From: Tepidimonas sp. UBA997
GTDB taxonomy: Bacteria; Pseudomonadota; Gammaproteobacteria; Burkholderiales; Burkholderiaceae_C
Assembly: GCA_002291945.1 (NCBI GenBank)
Contig: DBAZ01000086.1
Coordinates: forward strand, 1-25,538
DNA length: 25,538 bases
Reading direction: 5' to 3'
The notes beneath the pieces were generated by a model. That model saw only the letters and a list, made by a program, of their open reading frames with translations. It had not been told where the DNA came from and made no database searches. Both the position numbers and the translations under genes were made by a program. Positions 14,405 through 21,556 of this stretch are shown here, in pieces. Every line of letters begins with the position of its first letter. Within the stretch, counting starts at the first letter, position 1.

Positions 14405-14407
14405 AAA

Positions 14408-14430
14408 CTATCGAGCCGATAGGAACTATC
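14408..14430. promoter_or_regulatory. OxyR-like dyad upstream of ahpC
   Basis: CTATC (14408-14412), GATAG (14418-14422) and CTATC (14426-14430) interlock as CTATC-n5-GATAG-n3-CTATC. The CTAT-n7-ATAG spacing matches the centre of the OxyR recognition pattern; the outer tetranucleotides are not in ideal register. A TAAGAT (14457-14462) could be the ahpC -10, with a poor -35, as expected for an activated promoter. Confidence 0.4.
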
Positions 14431-14526
14431 ACTCGGTGCCAGCCATTGCCTTGAGCTAAGATCAACCAGGTGCAGGGTTAGCCCTTGCCTTTGATCACTG
14501 TTTTTTCTCAACTGAAAGGTCGTTTC

Positions 14527-15090
14527 GTGTCCATCATCAATACCCCCGTCCAGCCGTTCAAGACGCAGGCTTTCCACAACGGCAAGTTCATCGAAGTCAC
14601 CGAACAGAGCCTGCAGGGCAAGTGGTCTGTGCTGATTTTCATGCCAGCCGCGTTCACCTTCAACTGCCCCACCGAAGTCGAAGACGCCGCCGACAACTAC
14701 GCCGAGTTCCAGAAAATCGGTGCCGAGGTCTATATCGTGACCACCGACACCCACTTCAGCCACAAGGTGTGGCACGAGACTTCCCCCGCTGTGGGCAAAG
14801 CCCGATTCCCGCTGGTGGGCGACCCCACTCACGCCCTCACCAACGCCTTCGGTGTGCATATTGCCGAAGAAGGTTTGGCCTTGCGTGGCACCTTCGTCAT
14901 CAACCCTCAGGGCGTGATCAAGACTGCTGAAGTACACAGCAACGAAATCGCCCGCGACGTCAAAGAAACCCTGCGCAAGCTCAAAGCCGCTCAGTACACC
15001 GCTGCCAACCCCGGCCAAGTCTGCCCAGCCAAATGGAACGAGGGTGCCAAGACCATCGCCCCCTCGCTGGAACTGGTCGGCAAGATCTGA
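14527..15090 (+). CDS. ahpC: Alkyl hydroperoxide reductase subunit C AhpC (2-Cys peroxiredoxin)
   Basis: The 187-residue peroxiredoxin reduces H2O2, organic peroxides and peroxynitrite. The peroxidatic C47 lies in FTFNCPTE (residues 43-50) and the resolving C166 in GQVCPAKW. TDTHFSHKVWH (73-83), FPLVGDPTHAL and RGTFVINPQG are family segments, and LVGKI is the typical ending. The start is GTG at 14527, because AAAGGT at 14515-14520 is well placed and the protein then aligns with the standard AhpC N-terminus (SIINTPVQPFK) at the usual 187 residues. An upstream TTG at 14485 is in frame but not supported. AhpF, encoded downstream, recycles it. PAAFTF replaces the common PADFTF near the active site. 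Confidence 0.96.
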   Translation: MSIINTPVQPFKTQAFHNGKFIEVTEQSLQGKWSVLIFMPAAFTFNCPTEVEDAADNYAEFQKIGAEVYIVTTDTHFSHKVWHETSPAVGKARFPLVGDPTHALTNAFGVHIAEEGLALRGTFVINPQGVIKTAEVHSNEIARDVKETLRKLKAAQYTAANPGQVCPAKWNEGAKTIAPSLELVGKI

Positions 15091-15122
15091 ACCGTTTGCT
15101 GTTTCGCGTTTGCGAGCAGTCC

Positions 15123-15153
15123 AAAGGGTGTTGCCGGTGGCGACACCCTTTTT
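15123..15153 (+). terminator. Rho-independent terminator after ahpC
   Basis: AAAGGGTGTTGCC pairs with GGCGACACCCTTT around a GGT loop (one G-T wobble), followed by a run of T to 15153. The stem begins 33 bases after the ahpC stop. It separates ahpC from ahpF transcription. Confidence 0.9.
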
Positions 15154-15221
15154 ACTTTGGGCGTCCGGAAGTGATTTTGAGCGACCTTGAGTGCACACGT
15201 CGTCACTCATCGGGTTGGTCT

Positions 15222-15259
15222 ATAGATAGTTTAGCTTTATCCTATTGGACTATCAATAG
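15222..15259. promoter_or_regulatory. OxyR-like operator region upstream of ahpF
   Basis: ATAG occurs at 15222, 15226 and 15256, and CTAT at 15242 and 15250. ATAG (15226) and TTAT (15237) have the 7-base spacing of an OxyR half-site, and CTATTG (15242-15247) with CAATAG (15254-15259) is an inverted repeat. The cluster abuts the -35 element of ahpF, as in OxyR-activated promoters. The register is imperfect, so this remains a candidate. Confidence 0.45.
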
Positions 15260-15273
15260 AATAAATGCATAAT
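15245..15273 (+). promoter_or_regulatory. Predicted sigma70 promoter of ahpF
   Basis: TTGGAC (15245-15250) and CATAAT (15268-15273) are separated by 17 bases. Both hexamers are close to consensus, and the -35 overlaps ATAG/CTAT repeats. The leader to the ahpF ATG would be about 55 bases. Confidence 0.65.
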
Positions 15274-15334
15274 TAAGCCCTGTCAGTAAAAACCAGTTGA
15301 TCCATCACCGGATCACCATCTGAAGGAAAAAACC

Positions 15335-16921
15335 ATGCTTGAAGATACCCTCAAAGCGCAACTCAAAGCCTACCTGGAGCGCGTGACCCAGCCGTTTGAG
15401 CTGGTGGCCACGGTCAACGATTCCGACAGCAGCCGCGAAATGGTCGATCTGCTGCAGACCATCGCCAGCCTATGCGACAAGATCAAGGTTCGTACCGACG
15501 GCACCGATGCCCGTCAGCCTTCTTTCACGCTGCAGCGCCTGGGCAGCGGCATGAGTCTGCGCTTCGCTGCCATTCCGCTGGGGCATGAGTTCACTTCGCT
15601 GGTGCTGGCGCTGCTCTGGACTGGCGGGCACCCGCCCAAGGTCGATCCCGAGGTGATCGAGCAAATCAAAGGGCTGGATGGCAACTACCAGTTCGAGGTC
15701 TATATGTCCTTGAGCTGCCACAACTGCCCGGACGTGGTGCAGGCGCTGAGCCTGATGGCTGTGCTCAACCCGAAGGTCAAGACCGTGGTGATCGACGGCA
15801 ACCTGTTCCAGCAGGAAGTCAGCGACCGCGAGGTGATGGCGGTGCCCACGGTGTACCTCAATGGCGAGGTGTTTGGCTCGGGCCGCATGGCAGTGGAAGA
15901 GATCGTGGCCAGGCTGGACACCAGGTCGGCCGAAAAGGACGCGGCCAAGCTCAGCAGCAAGGACCCTTACGACGTGCTGATCATCGGCGGCGGCCCCGCC
16001 GGGGCAGCGGCCGCCGTGTATGCCGCACGCAAGGGCATACGCACGGGGGTGGCTGCCGTGCGTTTTGGTGGTCAGGTGAACGACACGCTGGCGATCGAGA
16101 ATTACATTTCGGTACTGGAAACCGATGGTCCGAAGTTTGCGGCAGCGCTGGAACGGCAGGTCAGGCACTACGAGGTGGACATCATGAACCTGCAGCAGGC
16201 GGTCAAGCTGACCCCGGCCGAGCAGGAAGGCGGCTATGTGTCGGTGACGCTGGCCAACGGCGGCGTGCTCAAGTCACGCTCGATCATCCTGTCCACCGGG
16301 GCACGCTGGCGCAACGTGAACGTGCCCGGCGAAAACGAATACCGCAACCAGGGCGTGGCTTACTGCCCGCACTGCGACGGCCCGCTGTTCAAGGGCAAGC
16401 GCACCGCCGTGATTGGTGGCGGCAATTCCGGGGTGGAGGCCGCCATCGACTTGGCTGGCATCGTGACGCACGTGACGCTGATCGAATTTGCCGACCAGCT
16501 CAAGGCCGACGCCGTGCTGGTGAGCAAGCTCAAGAGCCTGCCGAACGTGACCATCGTCACCCACGCCCAGACGACTGAGATCACCGGCGACGGCAACAAG
16601 GTCAATGGCATACGCTACCAGGATCGCGCCACCGGCACCGAGCACCATGTCGAACTGGAAGGCATTTTTGTGCAAATCGGCCTCGTGCCGAACACCGAAT
16701 GGCTCAAGGGCACGGTGGAATTGAGCCGCTTCGGCGAAATCGTGGTCGATGCCAAGGGCCACACCAATGTGCCGGGCGTGTTTGCCGCCGGTGACTGCAC
16801 CACTGTGCCGTACAAGCAGATCGTGATTGCGGCGGGCGAGGGTGCCAAAGCGTCGTTGAGTGCGTTTGACTACCTCATCCGCACCCCGATGCCGGTGGTG
16901 CCAGTGGCGCTCGAGGCCTGA
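15335..16921 (+). CDS. ahpF: Alkyl hydroperoxide reductase subunit F AhpF
   Basis: The 528-residue flavoprotein passes NAD(P)H electrons to AhpC. An N-terminal tandem thioredoxin-like domain carries the redox pair C128/C131 (LSCHNC). The C-terminal thioredoxin-reductase-like module has FAD motif VLIIGGGPAGAAAA (residues 214-227), the second redox pair C344/C347 (YCPHCDGP), NAD(P)H motif VIGGGNSGVEAA and the final GVFAAGDCTTVPYKQI. Length is normal. GAAGGA lies 7 bases before the ATG. It is separated from ahpC by a terminator and has its own promoter with OxyR-like repeats. Its stop is one base from the stop of convergent hmuV, with no terminator between them. Confidence 0.97.
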   Translation: MLEDTLKAQLKAYLERVTQPFELVATVNDSDSSREMVDLLQTIASLCDKIKVRTDGTDARQPSFTLQRLGSGMSLRFAAIPLGHEFTSLVLALLWTGGHPPKVDPEVIEQIKGLDGNYQFEVYMSLSCHNCPDVVQALSLMAVLNPKVKTVVIDGNLFQQEVSDREVMAVPTVYLNGEVFGSGRMAVEEIVARLDTRSAEKDAAKLSSKDPYDVLIIGGGPAGAAAAVYAARKGIRTGVAAVRFGGQVNDTLAIENYISVLETDGPKFAAALERQVRHYEVDIMNLQQAVKLTPAEQEGGYVSVTLANGGVLKSRSIILSTGARWRNVNVPGENEYRNQGVAYCPHCDGPLFKGKRTAVIGGGNSGVEAAIDLAGIVTHVTLIEFADQLKADAVLVSKLKSLPNVTIVTHAQTTEITGDGNKVNGIRYQDRATGTEHHVELEGIFVQIGLVPNTEWLKGTVELSRFGEIVVDAKGHTNVPGVFAAGDCTTVPYKQIVIAAGEGAKASLSAFDYLIRTPMPVVPVALEA

Positions 16922-16922
16922 C

Positions 16923-17753
16923 TCAGCGCAGCTTGCCGGTGCTGAGAATCTGAGGGATGCCGGTGGCGTCCCTCACTTCCTTGCTTTGCACGTTCCAGAC
17001 GGCAGCAAGCATGTTGCCGTTGAGCACCTCCTGCACCGGGCCGGCGGCAATCAGTCGGCCCTGTTCGAGCACCCAGACGCGGTCGGTGTAGCGCAAGGCC
17101 AAATTCAGATCGTGCAGCACCATCAGAATGCCGATACATTGCTGCTTGGCAAAGTGCCGGATGGTGTCGAGCACACCGTGCTGATGCTGCAGGTCCAGCG
17201 CCGAGGTCGGTTCATCGAGAAACAGCCAGCGGCTCTGCCCGTCGGGGCGTGGCTCCCATATTTGGGCCAGCACACGAGCCAGTTGAACCCGCAGCCGCTC
17301 GCCGCCGCTGAGCCAAGCCAGTCGCTGGTCGGCCAGATGCCCACTGTCGGTCATACGCATGGCGGCTGGCACGATGTCGGCCTCGTGGCGGGAAGGGTTG
17401 CTTCGGTGCGGGTATCGGCCCAGTTCCACCACCTCGCGGGCGGTGAAGTCGAAGGCCACCAAGGTGTCCTGTGGCAAGAAGGCGCGGCGTTGCGCCAGTT
17501 GCGGCAAGGGCAATCGATGGGAATGAAGTCGCTCGCCGTCGATCAGGATTTCACCCCCGCTGGGCTGCTTGAGTCCCGCGATCACGCTCAGTAAAGTGGA
17601 TTTGCCCGCACCGTTGGGGCCCAGCAGAGCGCCGACTTCACCCGGCTGCAAGTCCAGCGATACATCGTGCAAAAGGGTTTTCGCACCCGCCCTGAGATCG
17701 ACAGCACGTGCGTGTAGCCCGCTGGGCGTTGGGGAGGTGCGCATCAGCATCAT
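16923..17753 (-). CDS. hmuV: Heme ABC transporter ATP-binding protein HmuV
   Basis: The 276-residue ATPase powers periplasm-to-cytoplasm heme transport. Motifs are Walker A GPNGAGKS (residues 45-52), Q-loop region RRAFLPQD (89-96), signature LSGGE (148-152), Walker B WLFLDEP (176-182) with the D-loop SALD, and the switch H214 in VLHDLN. It belongs to the FecE/HmuV group. ATGs at 17753, 17750 and 17744 are all possible; GAAAG upstream best fits 17753. The open frame continues to 17816, but those residues (a cysteine run) overlap the 3' end of hmuU and are unlikely. It is the last gene of the heme operon, 10 bases after hmuU. Confidence 0.93.
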   Translation of the reverse strand: MMLMRTSPTPSGLHARAVDLRAGAKTLLHDVSLDLQPGEVGALLGPNGAGKSTLLSVIAGLKQPSGGEILIDGERLHSHRLPLPQLAQRRAFLPQDTLVAFDFTAREVVELGRYPHRSNPSRHEADIVPAAMRMTDSGHLADQRLAWLSGGERLRVQLARVLAQIWEPRPDGQSRWLFLDEPTSALDLQHQHGVLDTIRHFAKQQCIGILMVLHDLNLALRYTDRVWVLEQGRLIAAGPVQEVLNGNMLAAVWNVQSKEVRDATGIPQILSTGKLR

Positions 17754-17763
17754 CGATGGACTT

Positions 17764-18849
17764 TCACAGCAGGCGTGCGGCCCGGCTGCGCAGCAGCAGC
17801 AGGAAAAAGGGAACACCCACCAAGGCGGTCAGCACCCCCAGTGGCAGTTCAGCCGGTGCGACCAGCGTTCGCGCCGCCGCATCGGCCAGCAACACCAGGC
17901 TGGCACCCAGCAAGGCCGAGCCGGGCAACACCCAGCGATGGTCGGGGCCGCACATCAGACGCACCATGTGCGGGGCGACCAGCCCGACAAAGCCGATGAT
18001 GCCGGTGGTTGCAGTGACGACGCCGACCGCCAGTGCCGTGATGATCACCGCCTGCCGCTTGACCCGCTCGACCGCCACGCCCAGCAGGGTGGCCTGGGCT
18101 TCGCCCAGCGCCAGCGCGTTGAGCGGATGCGACAGCCGCATCCCGGCGACCAGAGCAAGCAGGCAAAGCCCGCTGACCAGCCAGACGGCACTCCAGCGGG
18201 CACCGCCCAGACTGCCCATGAGCCAGAACTGCAGGTTGCGCAATTGCTCATCCGTGGCCAGGTAGTTGAGCAAGCCCAGCCCGGCACCGGCGAGCGCATT
18301 GACGGCGATGCCGGCCAACAGCATTTGCCCGACTCGTGTACCCCCCTCGCCCTGCGACAGGCTGTAGATCAGCCAGGTGACGGCCAGACCGCCCAGAAAG
18401 GCCATCAGCACCAGCGTCCAACTGCCGAGCGCACGGGGCAACTCCGGCCACCACAAGGCACCCATGACAATGGTGATGCCAGCCGCCAGCGCTGCCCCGC
18501 TGCTGACGCCGATCAGGCCCGGGTCGGCCAGCGGGTTGCGAAACAGGCCTTGCATCAGGGCACCCGCCATTGCCAGTGCTGCGCCGGCCGCGATGGCCAG
18601 TATGAGTCGGGGTAAGCGAATGTTGTTGAACACCAGCGCCGAGGCCTCGCCTTCGGGGGTTCCTGCGAGTTCACCCGTCAGCAACTCGATCAGTTCCTGC
18701 CAGCCCAGACCATAGGCCCCCTGACCAGCGGCGTACAGCGTGACGAACACCAACAAAACGCTCAGGCCGGCGATCAGTTGCCCCCCAGAAGGGCGGCGCG
18801 GTGGCCAGCTCAGCAAGCGGTTTTCCCAGCGCAACAGCGGCTGACTCAT
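17764..18849 (-). CDS. hmuU: Heme ABC transporter permease HmuU (FecCD family)
   Basis: The 361-residue inner-membrane permease has about ten hydrophobic helices. FecCD/BtuC signatures are RLPRLILAIAAGAALAMAGALMQ (about residues 78-100), RNPLADPGLIGVSSGAALAAG (103-123), GIIGFVGLVAPHMVRLMCGPDHR near the C-terminus, and the final ELPLGVLTALVGVPFFLLLL. It forms the heme channel with HmuV and receives heme from HmuT. The ATG at 18849 overlaps the hmuT stop as ATGA (18846-18849). The specificity call (heme rather than siderophore or cobalamin) comes from operon context with HemS- and HugZ-like genes. Confidence 0.93.
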   Translation of the reverse strand: MSQPLLRWENRLLSWPPRRPSGGQLIAGLSVLLVFVTLYAAGQGAYGLGWQELIELLTGELAGTPEGEASALVFNNIRLPRLILAIAAGAALAMAGALMQGLFRNPLADPGLIGVSSGAALAAGITIVMGALWWPELPRALGSWTLVLMAFLGGLAVTWLIYSLSQGEGGTRVGQMLLAGIAVNALAGAGLGLLNYLATDEQLRNLQFWLMGSLGGARWSAVWLVSGLCLLALVAGMRLSHPLNALALGEAQATLLGVAVERVKRQAVIITALAVGVVTATTGIIGFVGLVAPHMVRLMCGPDHRWVLPGSALLGASLVLLADAAARTLVAPAELPLGVLTALVGVPFFLLLLRSRAARLL

Positions 18850-19793
18850 GCCCTGACCACCGTTTCATGCAGATCGCGCACCAATCGCGGCATGCGCGGC
18901 GTGAAGCCCAGCAGTTCCAGGGCATCCCGGTGGACCAGTGTCTGGCGCGTCTGCCGTTGCCGCCAGGCGGGCGTCAGTCGCCACTCGGGCCGATTCCAGA
19001 ATGGCTCAGCGCCCCCCATCGCGTCCAGACCTTGCGTGGTCAGCAAGACCACATCCGGGGCTGCGGCAACCACGGCTTCGGCGGTCATGGGGCGATAACC
19101 TCGAAAGCCGGTGATGGCGTTACGCGCCCCCGTGAAGCGTATCACCGCATCGGCGGCGGTGGCGCTGCCCGAGACCATCGGTGAGCCAGAGTGGGAGAGG
19201 ATGAACATCACCCTCGGGGGCCGCGCCGGTTTGAAGGCGGCGATGAAGGCCAGACTGTCCTGCCATTGGGCGTCCAGCCGGGCTTGGAGGATGCGCGATT
19301 CGGCGACTTTGGCGGTCGCACGGCCCACCGCTTCGACCTTGCGCTGCACCTCGGCCCAGGTATGGTCGATGGGCACGAGTTCGATACGGACTCGGGCGGC
19401 ACGCAGTTGGTCCAGCACCACGGGTGGCCCTGCTTCGCTGCTCGCAACCAGCGCGGTGGGGCGCAGCGACAGCAAGCCTTCCGCCGAGAGGGAGCGCAGA
19501 TAACCGACTTTGGGCGTATGCTGAGCTGCCACAGGGTACAGGCTGGTCGTATCGGTTCCGACCAACTGGTTTTCAGCGCCCAGCGCATAGACCACCTCTG
19601 TGATGCCGCCCCCCAGACTGATCAGCCGTTCATTCGGGCGGACGGTGTTGACCGTCTGCGCACGCGCAGACCAGGGTAAAACGGCGCCAGCGCCCAGCGC
19701 GGCTGAGCCAGCCAGCGCGCCGCCCCACAGCCTGGTCAGTGCGCTTCTGCGCGAGACGTTGTCGTGCCGTTTGGGCTGACTTGATGGATTCAT
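18846..19793 (-). CDS. hmuT: Heme ABC transporter periplasmic binding protein HmuT
   Basis: The 315-residue FecB/BtuF-like binding protein carries heme to HmuUV. The leader has SRRSALTRL at residues 14-22, a long Ala/Gly-rich hydrophobic stretch and a probable cleavage after ARA at about residue 45. The SRRxxL pattern allows Tat export, but a Sec signal is also compatible. The mature start RLISLGGGITEVVYALGAENQLVGTD and the TSLYP segment with a tyrosine (a typical heme-ligand position in HmuT/PhuT proteins) fit the family, as do VGYLRSLSAEGLLSLRPTALVAS and the C-terminal TPRMPRLVRDL. It is 15 bases downstream of the HemS-like gene. Confidence 0.92.
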   Translation of the reverse strand: MNPSSQPKRHDNVSRRSALTRLWGGALAGSAALGAGAVLPWSARAQTVNTVRPNERLISLGGGITEVVYALGAENQLVGTDTTSLYPVAAQHTPKVGYLRSLSAEGLLSLRPTALVASSEAGPPVVLDQLRAARVRIELVPIDHTWAEVQRKVEAVGRATAKVAESRILQARLDAQWQDSLAFIAAFKPARPPRVMFILSHSGSPMVSGSATAADAVIRFTGARNAITGFRGYRPMTAEAVVAAAPDVVLLTTQGLDAMGGAEPFWNRPEWRLTPAWRQRQTRQTLVHRDALELLGFTPRMPRLVRDLHETVVRA

Positions 19794-19808
19794 GGGGGGC
19801 TGTGGGTT

Positions 19809-20984
19809 TCAAGATGCCGTGGCGTTGCGTGAGTCTGGCGTGTCGTGGGTGTGCATGTCGTGGTCGTGCATGTCGTGGTCGTGGATGTCGTGGGTGTGGA
19901 TGTCGGCGAGCAGGTCTGTCCAGCCCTGTTGCTCGGGCTGTCCGGGCTTGCGCTGGCCAAACAGCAGCGCCATGAGTTCACCTTGCGCATCAAACACTTC
20001 CAGCGAGGTGACGATGCCGTCGTCGGTGGGTTTTTGAACCACCCAGCACGCGGCAATCAGGTCTTCGCGTAGGTGCAGGTTGAAGCCCGGATCGAGCACA
20101 TTGAGCCATTCCTTGCCATGTATGTTCATGGGTTCGATACGGCTGACTGGCCCGGTATGAATCTGAATGCAGCCCGTGCTGCCGACGAAAACCATGATCG
20201 ACAGTCCGCTGAAGGAGGCCTGATACAGCGCGAGCCGAACCGCCGAGTTGCCAACCCGGCGTGCAAAGTGTCCGGCGGCGGCATGGAGCGCGGGCAAGCG
20301 CTCCACCTCATGGTCGTTGAGCAAGCCGACGAACTGGTGCGTATCGGTCATGGCAGCCCAGTCGGCGATCAGTGCCTCCGGGTCGCGCACATGACCCCCC
20401 CGGCGGGCCAACGGTGCCAGGGTGGGGTCGAAGGCCACGGTCTGGCTGGTGTCCACCCAGGCGCTTGCCATCTGGTTCCAGGCATCCCGGTCGGTACTGG
20501 CCACAGGGAACACTTTGTGTACGGCGACGCCTCGCCGGTCGAAAAACTGCAGGCTGGAGCGGGCATGGGTGTCGCTCGCGCCGCCCGGCTCTAGCACCAG
20601 AAGTCCACCGGCCCAGCGGTCGAACAAGAGGCGCAGGTCGATGTCTGGGCCTAGCACCAGCCCCATCGTCTGATTGCCCGAGACTTTTTCATAGACCCCG
20701 GTTTTTTCGTGGACGGTGCTTTCGTTGCGCGTCAGTGCCAGCACGGGGCCACACACCTGCAGCGACTGGAGGATGTCGAGCCAGCGGGGTTTGAGTGCAT
20801 AGACGGTCAGCGGGGCCTTGACGGGAATCGCCTTCAGCACAGGCATTTGCGTCGCTGCATAGGCGGCCAGCGCAGCGCCCTCGGTCAAGCCGATGTGTTC
20901 GGCGGCTTCTTTGGCGCGCAGGCCTCGTTGCCTGGCGGCTTCGAAATCGGCACGAACCTGCTGCGCGGTTCGGATCGGGCTCAT
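19809..20984 (-). CDS. hemS: HemS/HmuS-family cytoplasmic heme-handling protein with Asp/His-rich tail
   Basis: The 391-residue protein has the duplicated HemS/ChuS/PhuS architecture: an N-terminal half with AKEAAEHIGLTEGAALAAY (residues 24-42), then LQFFDRRGVAVHKVFP (145-160), and a second half with DTHQFVGLL (214-222, probable heme-ligand His H216) and NIHGKEWLNVLDPGFNLHLRE (288-308). Such proteins store, deliver or degrade cytoplasmic heme. The core ends near residue 350, the normal length. Beyond it is an extra tail whose residues 361-381 alternate His with Asp and contain eight histidines. Tandem DNA repeats encode it. The tail could bind iron, zinc or heme; that is inference. The stop codon of the preceding gene overlaps its ATG as ATGA (20981-20984). 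Confidence 0.92.
   Translation of the reverse strand: MSPIRTAQQVRADFEAARQRGLRAKEAAEHIGLTEGAALAAYAATQMPVLKAIPVKAPLTVYALKPRWLDILQSLQVCGPVLALTRNESTVHEKTGVYEKVSGNQTMGLVLGPDIDLRLLFDRWAGGLLVLEPGGASDTHARSSLQFFDRRGVAVHKVFPVASTDRDAWNQMASAWVDTSQTVAFDPTLAPLARRGGHVRDPEALIADWAAMTDTHQFVGLLNDHEVERLPALHAAAGHFARRVGNSAVRLALYQASFSGLSIMVFVGSTGCIQIHTGPVSRIEPMNIHGKEWLNVLDPGFNLHLREDLIAACWVVQKPTDDGIVTSLEVFDAQGELMALLFGQRKPGQPEQQGWTDLLADIHTHDIHDHDMHDHDMHTHDTPDSRNATAS
19853..19904. repeat. 15-base tandem repeats encoding the HemS Asp/His tail
   Basis: GCATGTCGTGGTCGT occurs as two perfect adjacent copies (19853-19867, 19868-19882). A third copy with three mismatches (19883-19897) and a partial fourth (from 19898) follow. 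In the hemS frame each unit gives five residues of His, Asp and Met/Ile/Thr. Being a multiple of three, copy number can change without frameshift. Confidence 0.92.
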
Positions 20985-21535
20985 GGGCTAAGTTCCTGGG
21001 CCAGACGGCTCTGTGATGCCGCATCGGGGCTGAGGTGCCCCTGTTCTTGCCGGTGCCGGATGTCGGCCAAGTCGTGGCCGTCGAGGGCATAGGCTTTGGC
21101 AAAACCAGCCACGTAGGAGCCCGACAGCGGTGCGAGTTCAAAAAGACGAAAGTCTTGCAGCGGTCGTATCACCTCCATGAACTTGCCAAAACGTGCCTGA
21201 AACAGCGCGAGCATGTGCTCAAACGCTTCCGAGCTACGCTCATGCTCGCGAACGGCACAACGCAGAGTCAGCCGTTTTCGGGCAAACAGGTGTTGCGCCT
21301 CGCCCTCCGCTTCGATGAACAAGACGCTGCAGCGGGGGTTGGCCCGCAGATTGGCAGAATGTCTGGCCAGATCGCTCAGATAGACATAGTATTTGCCTTT
21401 GTCGGCGACAAAAGGGGCATAGCTGGCTTCGGGCTGGCCGTCGCTCGCGCTGGTGCCCAGGTACAGGGTTTTGAAGCCCTGCGGGAAAGCCCGGCAGGCG
21501 GCCCGTATCGAATCCAGATCAGGGGAGGTAGTCAT
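20981..21535 (-). CDS. HugZ/HutZ-like heme-utilisation protein (pyridoxamine-phosphate-oxidase fold)
   Basis: This 184-residue soluble protein has the split-barrel FMN-binding-like fold used by HugZ/HutZ heme oxygenases. Recognised parts are FKTLYLGTSASDGQPEASYAPF (about residues 21-42), YYVYLSDLARHSANLRANPRCSVLFIE (49-75) and the C-terminal AYALDGHDLADIRH with histidines, where HugZ/HutZ proteins carry their heme-ligand His. The position between the TonB receptor (21 bases upstream) and the HemS-like gene (ATGA overlap) supports a heme role. Whether it degrades heme or only binds it is not clear. A pyridoxamine phosphate oxidase proper is less likely because of length and context. Confidence 0.82.
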   Translation of the reverse strand: MTTSPDLDSIRAACRAFPQGFKTLYLGTSASDGQPEASYAPFVADKGKYYVYLSDLARHSANLRANPRCSVLFIEAEGEAQHLFARKRLTLRCAVREHERSSEAFEHMLALFQARFGKFMEVIRPLQDFRLFELAPLSGSYVAGFAKAYALDGHDLADIRHRQEQGHLSPDAASQSRLAQELSP

Positions 21536-21556
21536 AGGGTCAGATGATGAAGGGTG

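Noticed and set aside
13942..15210. A 422-codon minus-strand frame with a long N-terminal extension on the Fur protein
   Set aside because: The extension is antisense to ahpC; the Fur domain begins at the ATG at 14346 with its own promoter and operator.
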